Origin: Liolophura sinensis
Lineage: Eukaryota > Mollusca > Polyplacophora > Chitonida > Chitonidae
DNA length: 64,000 bases
Assembly: GCF_032854445.1 (NCBI RefSeq)
Contig: NC_088307.1
Location: 7,390,017-7,454,016 of the forward strand
Direction: 5' to 3'
Each line of letters starts with the position of its first letter. Position 1 is the first letter of the stretch. The position numbers and the translations under genes are program-made. Of the stretch, positions 55,201 through 64,000 are shown piece by piece. Below the pieces are notes generated by a model. It made no database searches. It was not told where the DNA came from and saw only the letters and a list, made by a program, of their open reading frames with translations.

Positions 55201-58200
55201 TATTAAAAATCCAGGTTTAACACATTGGTAAGCTGAAAAGACCAAATTCTCGTGCAAATATATTTATAAACCTTTGTTACATTCTCATTTATATCACTGT
55301 TACACAAAGACTATATATACCAAAAGGTGGTCCCAAATACCCACCATACAATAATTATTTTCATGTGTCTTTTTCTCTCGCAAGAAAAATGGAAATAAAT
55401 ATTGAAGACCACATTTACAACTAATTTTTCACACTCTTTCATCTGAACTTTAATGTATTTTTTTATGTTTTCTCCACCTTCAAGGCAGCCGGTATATACC
55501 CTGCACCTGTGGAAGCTCAAATTATTTTCTTATATACCAGCAACTGTCGATACAAGCTGCATTTGTTTTCTTATATAAACAGTGGGTGGGGATATAAGGC
55601 GAAGTTTGTTCTTACATATCCAATTTGTGCAGTCTTACGTTCAAGACCACGTGTGCATACCTGTATGTCATGTGTGCAAAAGTTTGTCATTAACTTGCCA
55701 AAGCTGGTGTTAAAAGAAATAAATGATTAATATATTTTTTTTTTGATTGTGTCGTTTTTGAAAAGCTAAACTTCAGGTGAAATACAGAAATTAAATCTAA
55801 TCTACAATACAATGTACAACACAGTTTGTGTTCTGATCTTATTTTTTCAAAGGTATTCACCTTCGCACAGGCAGGTGGACAGCCATAGAGAATGAGAGGT
55901 TGAAATCAAACTGGGAGGAAATAATCAAGGTTTGTGACCGGCCTGAATTTCTGATTGAACTAGTCAGAGAAGCTCACTTTCTTAAGCCGATTTGAATTGG
56001 ATATTCTCACAACTGGAGGAATCAAATTGTCAGAGAGGCCTACTTCTTCATAACTTTGTGAAGCAAGTCCTATGGGATACCCAATGTCTCAAAACATTGT
56101 TTATCAGAACTTTGTGATTGAATCATGTTATCAGAGAGGCCCACTTTATCAGAACTTTGTGAATCAAGTTGTCAGAGAGGCCCACTTTATCAGAACTTTG
56201 TGAATCAAGTTGTCAGAGAGGCCCACTTTATCAGAACTTTGTGCATCAAGTTGTCAGAGTGGCCCACTTTATCAGAACTTTGTGAATCAAGTTGTCAGAG
56301 AGGCCCACTTATTCAGAACTTTGTGAATCAAGTAGTCAGACGCCCACTTTCTCAAAACTTTAAGCAGTCCAAGAAGCCCACAAGTTTATTAAAAACTGTG
56401 TTAATCACTAAGTCCAAGGAATCGCCTAGGTCCATTCATGTTTCAGGTTTCCATTTTATGTTTCAGAACCATCCAGTATCAAACCCTTACAGCTTGCTAA
56501 CTCGAAAATCATCAGGGGACAGAGATCAACAAATGTTTCTGAAGACATACATTCAGGAAACTTCTTTCTACAAAGCACTAGGTCAGTATGTGAGGTATAT
56601 CTGGGTAATTTCCTTCTGTAAAGTGCTGTTATGAGAAGTTTGCATTCAACTTTCTTCTGCAGGGCACTAGGTCAGTATATCTGGGTAACTTCCTTCTGTA
56701 AAGTGCTGCTATGAGAAGTTTGCATTCAACTTTCTTCTGCAGGGCACTAGGTCAGTATATCTGGGTAACTTCCTTCTGTAAAGTGCTGCTATGAGAAGTT
56801 TGCATTCAACTTTCTTCTGCAGGGCACTAGGTCAGTATATCTGGGTAACTTCCTTCTGTAAAGTGCTGCTACGAGAAGTTTGCATTCAACTTTCTTCTGC
56901 AGGGCACTAGGTCAGTATATCTGGGTAACTTCCTTCTGTAAAGTGCTGCTATGAGAAGTTTGCATTCAACTTTCTTCTGCAGGGCACTAGGTCAGTATAT
57001 CCGGGTAACTTCCTTCTGTAAAGTGCTGTTATGAGAAGTTTGCATTCAACTTTCTTCTGCAGGGCACTAGGTCAGTATATCTGGGTAACTTCCTTCTGTA
57101 AAGTGCTGTTATGAGAAGTTTGCATTCAACTTTCTTCTGCAGGGCACTAGGTCAGTATATCTGGGTAACTTCCTTCTGTAAAGTGCTGTTATGAGAAGTT
57201 TGCATTCAACTTTCTTCCACAGGGCACTAGGTCAGTATGTGAGATTCATCTAGCATGTCTTGGTAACTATCTTCTCCAGGGCACTTAATCAGGATGCGAG
57301 ATGTTTACATGAAACTTCCTTCTGTTGGGGACTATGTCATTTTGTGAAATATCTATAGGAAACTTTCTTCCGGCGGGCACTATGTCAGTTTGTGAAATAT
57401 CTATAGGAAACTTTCTTCTGGTGGGCACTGTGTCAGTTTGTGAAATATCTATAGGAAACTTTCTTCTGGCGGGCACTATGTCAGTTTGTGAAATATCTAT
57501 AGGAAACTTCCTTCTGTAGGGCACTATGTCAGTGTGTGAAATATCTATGGGAAACTACATTTGTAGTGCACTGTCCGTTTGTGAAATATCTATAGGAAAC
57601 TTCCTTCTGGCAGGCACTGTGTCAGTTTGTGAAATATCTATAGGAAACTTTCTTCTGGCGGGCACTATGTCAGTTTGTGAAATATCTATAGGAAACTTCC
57701 TTCTGTAGGGCACTATGTCAGTGTGTGAAATATCTATGGGAAACTACATTTGTAGTGCACTGTCCGTTTGTGAAATATCTATAGGAAACTTCCTTCTGGC
57801 AGGCACTGTGTCAGTTTGTGAAATATCTATAGGAAACTTCCTTCTGTAGGGCACTATGTCAGTTTGTGAAATATCTATAGGAAACTTCCTTCTGTAGGGC
57901 ACTATGTCAACATGTGAAATGTTAATAGGAAATTTCCTTGTGTTGGGTACTGGTTCAGTCTGTGAGATACATCTAGTTAACTTCTTTCTAACATATTTAA
58001 TGCAGTAGTATGTATGTCAAGAAGGGTTAATTTACATGTATGAGGTTGGTACATCAAGAAAGCCTTCTGTATGGCATTAGGTTAGTATCTGAGGTACAAG
58101 AAAGCCTTCTATAATGCACTAGGTGAATATATGAGGTACATCAAGAAAGCTTTTGGTATGGCGCTAGGTTGGTATATCAGGTTGGTACATCGGGAAAGCC

Positions 58201-61200
58201 TTATGTATGGCACTAGGTTAGTATTTGAGGTACATCACAAAAATCTCCTGTATGGCATGAGGTTAGTGTATGAGGTTGGTACCTCAAGAAAACCTTCAGT
58301 ATGGCGCTAGATTAGTATATGAGGTATATCACATAATCCCTCTATATGACACTAGGGTAGCATATGAGATTTATCAAGAAAGCCTTCTGTAAGGCATTAG
58401 GTTAGTATATGAGGTACTTGACAGCCTCCTATATGATACTAGGTTAGAATATGAATATGAGTACATCAAGAAAGCCTTCTATATGGCACGAGGCTAGTAT
58501 ATGAGGTAGGTCAAGAAATCTCTCTGTGTGACACCAGGTTAGTATATAAGGTTTTTCAAGAAAGCCTCCTGTATGGCACTAGGTTAGAATATGAGGTACA
58601 TCAAGAAAGCCTTCTTTATGGCACTAGGGCTAGTATATGAGGTCATCAAGAAATCTCTCTGTGCGACACAAGGTTAGAATATGAGGTTTATCAAGAAAGC
58701 CGCCTGTATAGCAATAGGCTAGAATATGAGGTACATCAAGAAAGCCTTTTATATGGTACTAGGCTAGTATATGAGGTACATCTTGAAATCTCTCTGTGTG
58801 ACACAAGGTTAGAATATGAGGTTTATCAAGAAAGCCTCCTGTATGGCACTAGGTTAGTGTATTAGGTACACCAAGAAAGCCTCCTGTATAGCAATAGGTT
58901 AGAATATGAGGTACATCAAGAAAGCCTTTTATATGGCACTAGGCTAGTATATGAGGTACATCTTGAAATCTCTCTGTGTGACACTAGGTTAGTATATGAG
59001 GTTTATCAAGAAAGCCTCCTGTATGGCACTAGGTTAGTGTATTAGGTACACCAAGAAAGCCTCCTGTATGGCACTAAGATAGAATATGAGGTACATCAAG
59101 AAATCTCTCTGTGTGACACAAGGTTAGTATATGAGGTTTATCAAGAAAGATTCCTGTATGGCACTAAGTTAGAATATGAGATACATGAGGTATTACCATA
59201 GCAATCAGTACTACAGACATAGTCACTATGGTACCACTCATACATGTAGACGGACATGACCACCCTCTCTGGCATTGCACTGGTAAATAATCTTGTGAAT
59301 CACAGATAAAAGAGCCATGAAATGTAAAAATAAATCTCTCCCATTATCCACAGCCGTATCAGTGACTGTGTCTTGGTGATGGTACTTGCTTATATAAGCT
59401 CGTTACATCAAGAAATCTAGCCATTTACCCTGACGTCACCCGAACCCTGTTTGGCCTGTTAACCATATGAGTGTAAGGCATGGATGACGTGATGTCATGT
59501 GTCCGCTTTCTCTAAATTGGTGCATCCCATGGCCTCGTAAGAATTCCATATTAATAACCGAAGTGTAGAGTTATCAAGCATGCGAGAACAAAATGACTGG
59601 AGCCATTTATGGCAAAATAGTTAAGGTTAAATTACTATTGTCTTTTCTTTTAAGTACGCCGTAAAACCGAAAGCAGACATACATACATATCTATACCATG
59701 CATAGCCACGTTAAAATAAGCAGAGTTACCCTACTGTTTTGTGAAGAAAAGGGACATTTCTCTGCATCATTGAAATATGAAAGAGCTGTCTTCTGTCGTT
59801 TTTCAGCTCGGGGGTTAAACAGATCAACATACAGCTGTTACATCAGAGCAAGGCGAATGTTTCATAAGCTGAACAAGGGCAGGTAACTCTCACTTTGGTG
59901 TAACACTTTAAATTAAAAATTACTTTTATGAATTCCTAGGTTGCAACTTGCATTATCTATCTACACGTGTTATTTAAGCAAATTTGATTTGCCTTACATG
60001 ACCTAAAGTTTCGCCCATAAAAATACATGTTCAAAGGCAAATAAATGTCACAAAATCTTATTTTTGGTGCTGAATCTTCTAGTAGAATATCATCGTATGC
60101 TCCAAGCAAACCTCAAAGCACCTTCCTAAAATCAATAGAACTCTGAGAATGAGGAAAAATGGGTAAATTAGTTGTGGACGAAATTTATGGTTTAGGATAT
60201 TCACTTTTTTTGATATTTGGCTTCCTCTCGAGCCGTACGTGGGAAGATCTGTCAGCAACCTGCGGATGGTTGTGGCATGCTCTGCCCAGTTTCCTCCCAC
60301 CATAATGCTGGCCGTTGAAGTATAAGTGAAATATTCTTTGAGTATGGCGTCAAACATCAATCACATAAATAAATAAATACTTATTTGATTTTTTTTTAGC
60401 GCCATACTCAAGAATTTTTCACTTATAAAAGTGGTGACAGGTTTGTGGGAGAAGGAACTCTGACACAAAGAGGGGAATTCATAATTCTGTGTATTACCTT
60501 TGAATTTTGCTTGTATAAATTATAATGCAAGTGATATGCTGTCGAATTGTTTGTTTTCTCAAGTTACACGGAGGAGGATTTCCGAAGGTTAAAACGTCTG
60601 CGTCAGGAGCATGGTAACAAGTGGACGCAGATTGGCAAACTGATGGATAGGACTGGTTCATCGTTGTTTGACATGCATCGTAGAAGAGTTAACAGTACAC
60701 GGGCTGGTATGAAACCTTCTCACGCAATATCTGCTTTCTAACTATTAATTCTCATTCACCATGGAAAAACCTTTGAACCTAAAGTACTAAGGCTGTATTG
60801 TCCATTGTTCATTCCTGCCTTTGACCGAGGAGATTAGCATGCCAGCATGGCACAATAACCCAGGAGCGGCTCATCAATGCAGTCTCTATGAGTTCGAGTT
60901 CAGCTCTTTTCTGGCCTGTCCGGCCGTACGTGGGAAGGCCCATCAGCAACCTGCAGATTGTCGTGGGTTTCCTCCGGGTTCTGACCAGTTTCCTCTCACC
61001 ATAGTGCTGGCCTCTGTCATATACGTGACATATTCTTGAGTACGAATTAAAACACTAATCAAATAAATAAATAAACAAATTTCTGCCTTTTCGAGGACAA
61101 TTTGTACTCCAGCTTTACAACAGGACAAAGGTTGGTTTAGTTTAGGCCAAATCAAAATGGCTCTGGAAAAAAGTACCCCCATTAAAGGTGGTAACCAGGA

Positions 61201-63457
61201 GATTTTTGGAAAAAATTTACAATCAATTGTAAAAATAAAATTCAATCAAATTTTTGCTATTATTTTCAAATACACCAAGTAATCATTTTCCATAAAATGT
61301 CAGCTTCGTCTGTGCACATGTTACCCTTCAAAACCAGTAATAAAGTTCCCGAAATTTGTAAACCAGGTGACATAATAATGTATGATATTAATATAATTTT
61401 AACACTCTAAATGGTACGGGTACAAATCTGACATTTATTGACAGGCACTATAATTTGAGCTGTACTACTTAAGCACAGAAAATTTGATTTGATCTGAAGA
61501 TATGGATTTTTTGTCAACTGTTTGACCTCTGTTTTGGTGGCCTTGGTGGTCCACTTATCCGTTTGCTGACCACTGTTTTGGTGGCCTTGATGGTCCACTT
61601 ATCCATTTGCTGACCACTGTTTTGGTGGCCTTGGTGGTCCACTTATCCGTTTGCTGACCGCTGTTTTGGCGGCCTTGGTGGTCCACTTATCCGTTTGCTG
61701 ACCACTGTTTTGGTGGCCTTGGTGGTCCACTTATCCGTTTGCTGACCACTGTTTTGGTGGCCTTGATGGTCCACTTATCCATTTGCTGACCACTGTTTTG
61801 GTGGCCTTGGTGGTCCACTTATCCGTTTGCTGACCACTGTTTTGGTGGCCTTGGTGGTCCACTTATCCGTTTGCTGACCGCTGTTTTGGTGGCCTTGGTG
61901 GTCCACTTATCCGTTTGCTGAGCGCTGTTTTGGCGGCCTGGTGGTCCACTTATTCGTTTCCTGACCTCTGTTTTGGTGGCCTTGGTGGTCCACTTATCCG
62001 TTTGCTGACCGCTGTTTTGGTGGCCTTGGCGGTCCACTTATCTGTTTCCTGATTCCTCCATCTGCAAACTTGACCATGGTCATACGCCTGAAATCTTTTT
62101 GGGCACGGCCTTTTAATCTCCAGCCAGAAACAAATAAATAAATCTTTTCAAGTCATTGAATACTAGTGTTTTGAATGTAGGGTGGAATTTATTTTTTCCT
62201 CTGCATTCACCAATAATGTGAAGGGTGTCGGCTCTTACTGGTGTTCCTAAGTTTCTAAGCTTATGTTCATAAGTGAAAGTGTGCCGGCAAATTGAAGTTT
62301 TCAGTCTTGGTTTTGAAGTGAATTGGAAGGTTGCTCAGTGGAAGCTAAACTGTAGGGTATAGACGAGAGTAGAGTATGTGGATGCACTGTGAGGAGTAAC
62401 GAAGTTTGGCTGAAAATTGTCTCTGTCAAAATGTGAACAGGAAACACAGAAAAGAGCGAAAAAAAAAAATTGAATAGAGTTGACGATCGTGTAATGAATG
62501 ACCGACTGGCATTGCTGTCTCAGAAAGAGAGACATTTGCTGACAGTTTACTTAATTCTGCTTCATGTAGTTCCATTCATTCAAAGCAGGGTGTCAATGCC
62601 CGGCATTGTTGATGTTAAAAGTTTTACCCTATCAGAGTAACTTTAACAACAGGGTATTGGAGTACAGAGGAAGAGATCCAGCTGTTGGATGCTATCAGAG
62701 CAGTAATGGGGTCAGCTGATGTCACACATCTGTATCACCAGATACCATGGCAACAGGTGGCTGGTCATGTGCCTACCAGGTCAGCTCCTCAGTGCCGAGA
62801 GCATTGGTAAGTGTCAATTCTATGCCTTTTCAGTTTGCTGTGAGGAAGTAAAGTTAGTCATGGTGGGTTGCGGGAGAGGAGTGGTGATGTTTTTGGTGTT
62901 ACAGTGTCTGGTTGAAGTGTTAAGAGCTTTATTAGCCTTAAAAAAGCATTTCTGATAACCAATTAGTGTAATGTTCAGCACCATAAGTAAGGTTTTATGA
63001 CGTGTAGAAATGCAATTTTTTGGGTGAGGTTTTAGGTCATTTTATATATTTATTTATTTATTTGATTGGTGTTTTACACCGTACTCAAGAATATTTCACT
63101 TATACGACGACAGCCAGCATTATGGGAGAAGGAAACCGGGGAAAACCCATGACTATCCGCAGGTTGCTGGCAGACGTCCCCACGTAGTGCGGGAGAGGAA
63201 GCCTCTCTTGAACTCACAGCGTCCGCATTAGTGGGAGCCTCCTGGGTATTTGCGCCGCGCAGGCATGCTAAGCGTCTTGGTTACAGAGGGCCCCATTTTA
63301 TATACAGTACATGACTGGTGATGACGTTTATACAGACAGAATGTGTATTGTCTTTGTGCTCTATGTGCTATAGGTGGAAAAAGATGGCGTGGACGGTTAA
63401 TAACGAGGGATATCGACAGCAGTGGCGGTCATGTGACAGAAAAAAACTCGTAGAGAA
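52212..63457 (+). CDS. TTF1: Transcription termination factor 1-like (Myb-domain) gene, 3' end missing
   Basis: Exons: 52212-53067, 53757-53918, 55853-55929, 56467-56581, 59807-59882, 60564-60706, 62653-62806 and 63374-63457, joining in frame to 555 residues so far. The last exon ends in phase 2, so more exons lie beyond the window. Residues 1-285 are Lys/Ser-rich and disordered with nuclear or nucleolar-type basic clusters. GRWTAIENERLKSNWEEII (about 346-364) matches the first Myb-like unit of human TTF1 (GRFTVKENKQLEKN), RARRMFHKLNKGR leads into YTEEDFRRLKRLR with GNKWTQIGKLM, and GYWSTEEEIQLLDAI and IPWQQVAGHVPTRSAPQCRE follow. TTF1/Reb1 proteins bind rDNA terminator elements, stop RNA polymerase I and shape rDNA chromatin. 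Assignment rests on Myb order and local matches. A DMTF1-type Myb protein is the main alternative. Confidence 0.85.
52837..53067 (+). repeat. Coding 30-bp repeat at the end of TTF1-like exon 1
   Basis: Units read roughly GTCAGTGGTGAGCAGATGAG plus ten bases, giving peptides such as VSGEQMSHGR and VSGEQMSDGQ. GGTGAG recurs with GT at 52858, 52888, 52918, 52948, 53008 and 53038. The inferred donor GT at 53068 is exactly in register (30-bp steps), as is a non-donor GC at 52978. Each GT splits a GGT codon after its first base, the same phase as the 53068 donor, so all are frame-compatible with exon 2. Confidence 0.92.
53605..53700 (+). repeat. Short tandem repeat, 30 bp, three copies
   Basis: CTGGATCCAGTTATAATGTG and GTACAACAC recur three times in TTF1-like intron 1. 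No link to a neighbouring exon was seen. Confidence 0.85.
54081..54434 (+). mobile_element. Inverted-repeat element B, copy 3
   Basis: Left GGTTTTTGGCAAAATATGG and right CTTGCCAAAAATCTCTGGCA are mirror images. The interior TTTTAGAATAGCCCAAGTAA and GAGTTCCTAAAATGT match other B copies. TTF1-like intron 2. Confidence 0.68.
54838..55487. mobile_element. Inverted-repeat element D, copy 2
   Basis: Arms of about 150 bp match copy 1 (GGAGAAGAAAACATAAC, ATCAGATGAAAGAGCACC and GTGGGTATTTGGGGCCACC on the left; mirrored on the right). The loop contains a 54-bp direct duplication (about 55034-55087 and 55087-55140). TTF1-like intron 2. Confidence 0.75.
55940..56345 (+). repeat. Minisatellite, about 41 bp unit, in TTF1-like intron 3
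   Basis: GGCCCACTTTATCAGAACTT and TGTGAATCAAGTTGTCAGAG recur about six times from 56125, with weaker copies from 55940. The word AATCAAG before TTGTCAG resembles the exon 3 end AATCAAG and donor GTTTGTG, so an origin at that junction is possible but weak. Confidence 0.85.
56582..57240 (+). repeat. 80-bp array grown from the TTF1-like exon 4 donor junction
   Basis: AGGGCACTAGGTCAGTATAT recurs at exact 80-bp steps (56661, 56741, through 57221). The same word in the gene is the exon 4 end AAAGCACTAG plus donor GTCAGTATG at 56582. Each unit also has TTTCTTCTGCAG, a good acceptor-like tract, just before GGCACTAG. Confidence 0.92.
57285..57935 (+). repeat. 48-bp array, second derivative of the exon 4 junction
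   Basis: Units read GGAAACTTTCTTCTGGCGGG, then CACTATGTCAGTTTGTGAAA, then TATCTATA, about 13 times. They align with exon 4 GGAAACTTCTTTCTACAAAG, then CACTAGGTCAGTATGTGAGG. The 16-codon period keeps open frames on both strands (for example EISIGNFLL), which are artefacts. Confidence 0.88.
58020..59185 (+). repeat. About 45-bp array, third derivative of the exon 4 junction
   Basis: Diverged units read AAGAAAGCCTTCTGTATGGC, then ACTAGGTTAGTATATGAGGT, then ACATC, some 25 times. GGCACTAGGTTAGTATATGA keeps the exon 4 end and donor pattern. Some units alternate in a higher order with TCTCTCTGTGTGACAC. Confidence 0.85.
59440..59600 (+). repeat. Fragment related to the flank of element F
   Basis: CCTCGTAAGAATTCCATATT and the preceding ATGAGTG/GATGACG words resemble 21150-21250. 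It is too short to classify. Confidence 0.35.
59993..60196. mobile_element. Inverted-repeat element C, copy
   Basis: ACATGACCTAAAGTTTCGCC on the left and GACGAAATTTATGGTTTAGG on the right form the ends. The interior matches 43677-43888. TTF1-like intron 5. Confidence 0.65.
60214..60450 (+). mobile_element. SINE-1 fragments, head to tail
   Basis: A plus-strand SINE-1 3' part ends in AAATAAATAAAT at about 60380. A short minus-strand SINE-1 piece (GCGCCATACTCAAGAA) follows at 60390-60447. TTF1-like intron 5. Confidence 0.65.
60820..61078 (+). mobile_element. SINE-1 copy
   Basis: Degraded head, B-box word ATGAGTTCGAGTTC, full body and AAATAAATAAAC tail. TTF1-like intron 6. Confidence 0.82.
61185..61529 (+). 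mobile_element. Inverted-repeat element B, copy 4
   Basis: AGGTGGTAACCAGGAGATTT on the left and TTTTTGTCAACTGTTTGACC on the right, with interior ACCAAGTAATCATTTTCCAT. Its right end runs into the 44-bp array. Confidence 0.62.
61510..62055 (+). repeat. Minisatellite, 44 bp unit, about 12 copies
   Basis: CTGACCACTGTTTTGGTGGC, then CTTGGTGGTCCACTTATCCG, then TTTG recur at 44-bp steps in TTF1-like intron 6. The first unit starts inside the right terminal repeat of element B, TGTTTGACCTCTG. Confidence 0.92.
63045..63293 (-). mobile_element. SINE-1 copy with target duplication
   Basis: (TTTA)n tail, body and degraded head. CATTTTATATA flanks it at 63038-63048 and 63294-63304. It appears to have landed in or beside an element C right end (63011-63044). 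TTF1-like intron 7. Confidence 0.85.
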
Positions 63458-63489
63458 GTAAGCATAGTTTAATAACTGCACACAGTCCA

Positions 63490-63725
63490 ATTCCACAAAC
63501 CCATTTTTGACTTAAGTGTAAGTCACAATTTGGAATACGGTATTAGATTTTATATTTTGGCCCTATAAGTTAAAATTTGGACTACCTCATCTATCTTACA
63601 GATGTGTCAAAAATTTTGACTTCCATGATCAAAAACAAGGTTATAAATTTTGACTTAAGTCACAATTTGGAATACAATATTAGAGCTTATATTTGGGCCA
63701 TATAACTTAAAATTTGGATTTTATT
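63490..63725. mobile_element. Element G-like repeat
   Basis: TTCCACAAACCCATTTTTGA and TTTTGACTTAAGTCACAATT match element G words at 39048-39247. Internal segments are doubled and its ends are uncertain. Confidence 0.45.
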
Positions 63726-63734
63726 TTGGCGTGC

Positions 63735-64000
63735 ATGTAATGTACCTCCTTGTTGCAGGACGGATTTCCACCGCTCTGTTATCTAGTGCTGCTTCACTGA
63801 GGCGACTTACCGAAGGCAAGTAAGCCGCCCTGCCCGAGCCATTATACTGATAGGGGTCAACCAGTCGTTGCACTATCCTCTTCATGCTGAACACCAAGCG
63901 AGGAAGTTACAACTTCCTCTTTTTAAAGTCTTAGGTGTGACTCAACCCAGGATTGATCCTGAATCTACCGCTCCCAAAGGACTGAAAGAAATGAAGCATA
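63735..64000 (-). mobile_element. SINE-2 copy, cut by the right edge
   Basis: CCTTGTTGCAGGACGGATTT, AGGCAAGTAAGCCGCCCTGC and GCTGAACACCAAGCGAGGAA follow the order of 42921-43276. The tRNA-like head would begin at the window edge. Confidence 0.65.

Noticed and set aside
57285-57708. Open frames with EISIGNFLL repeats on both strands
   Set aside because: 48-bp array artefact within an intron.
59698-59886. A separate small gene of 62 residues
   Set aside because: Its second half is TTF1-like exon 5 (acceptor at 59806, donor at 59883), which joins in frame to both neighbours.
61510-62055. CRISPR-like regularly spaced array
   Set aside because: Units are contiguous with no unique spacers and lie in a eukaryotic intron; this holds for all arrays in the window.
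1-64000. Retroviral, LTR, Polinton or other virus-derived remnants
   Set aside because: No reverse transcriptase, integrase, capsid or envelope motif and no LTR pair was noticed; the mobile sequences seen are SINEs and short inverted-repeat DNA elements.

Overview
This is eukaryotic (metazoan) DNA. Genes are split by GT-AG introns, about 20 copies or fragments of tRNA-derived SINEs are scattered on both strands, and small inverted-repeat elements and minisatellites fill the introns. The SINE type and a chitin-binding mucin gene suggest a lophotrochozoan such as a mollusc or brachiopod; this is an impression, not a proof. No rRNA or free tRNA gene, no CRISPR array and no retroviral, LTR or Polinton-like remnant was recognised.

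Layout. (1) 1-18184, plus strand: 3' part of a very large secreted mucin-like gene. A giant exon of Thr-Thr-Pro-Glu-Pro repeats enters from the left edge. It is followed by five six-cysteine chitin-binding (peritrophin-A/CBM14) exons, all in phase 1, the last three on a tandemly triplicated unit of about 2.4 kb. (2) 18185-22264: intergenic, with old SINEs and a hairpin-like element. (3) 22265-29543, plus: complete ten-exon adenylate kinase 8 gene (AK8, 480 aa). (4) 29544-35273: AK8 3'UTR, repeats and the probable FBXL6 3'UTR. (5) 35274-51600, minus: FBXL6, ten coding exons (688 aa) plus a probable non-coding first exon. (6) 52212 to the right edge, plus: an RNA polymerase I termination factor 1-like (TTF1/Reb1) gene with Myb-like repeats; eight coding exons lie in the window and its 3' end is missing. 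FBXL6 and the TTF1-like gene are head to head across a short region with two ETS-type sites.

The most unusual signal is that several minisatellites grew out of exon-intron junctions. The TTF1-like exon 1 ends in a 30-bp array in which nearly every unit carries a splice donor in the same phase as the terminal donor. TTF1-like intron 4 is built largely of three arrays derived from the exon 4 donor junction. AK8 intron 5 holds about 19 copies of the exon 6 acceptor plus its first codons. AK8 exon 9 has one extra copy of its donor end. The window also holds several families of short inverted-repeat elements (called here A to G), one nested inside another, and AK8 linked to a TTF1-like gene, as on human chromosome 9q34.
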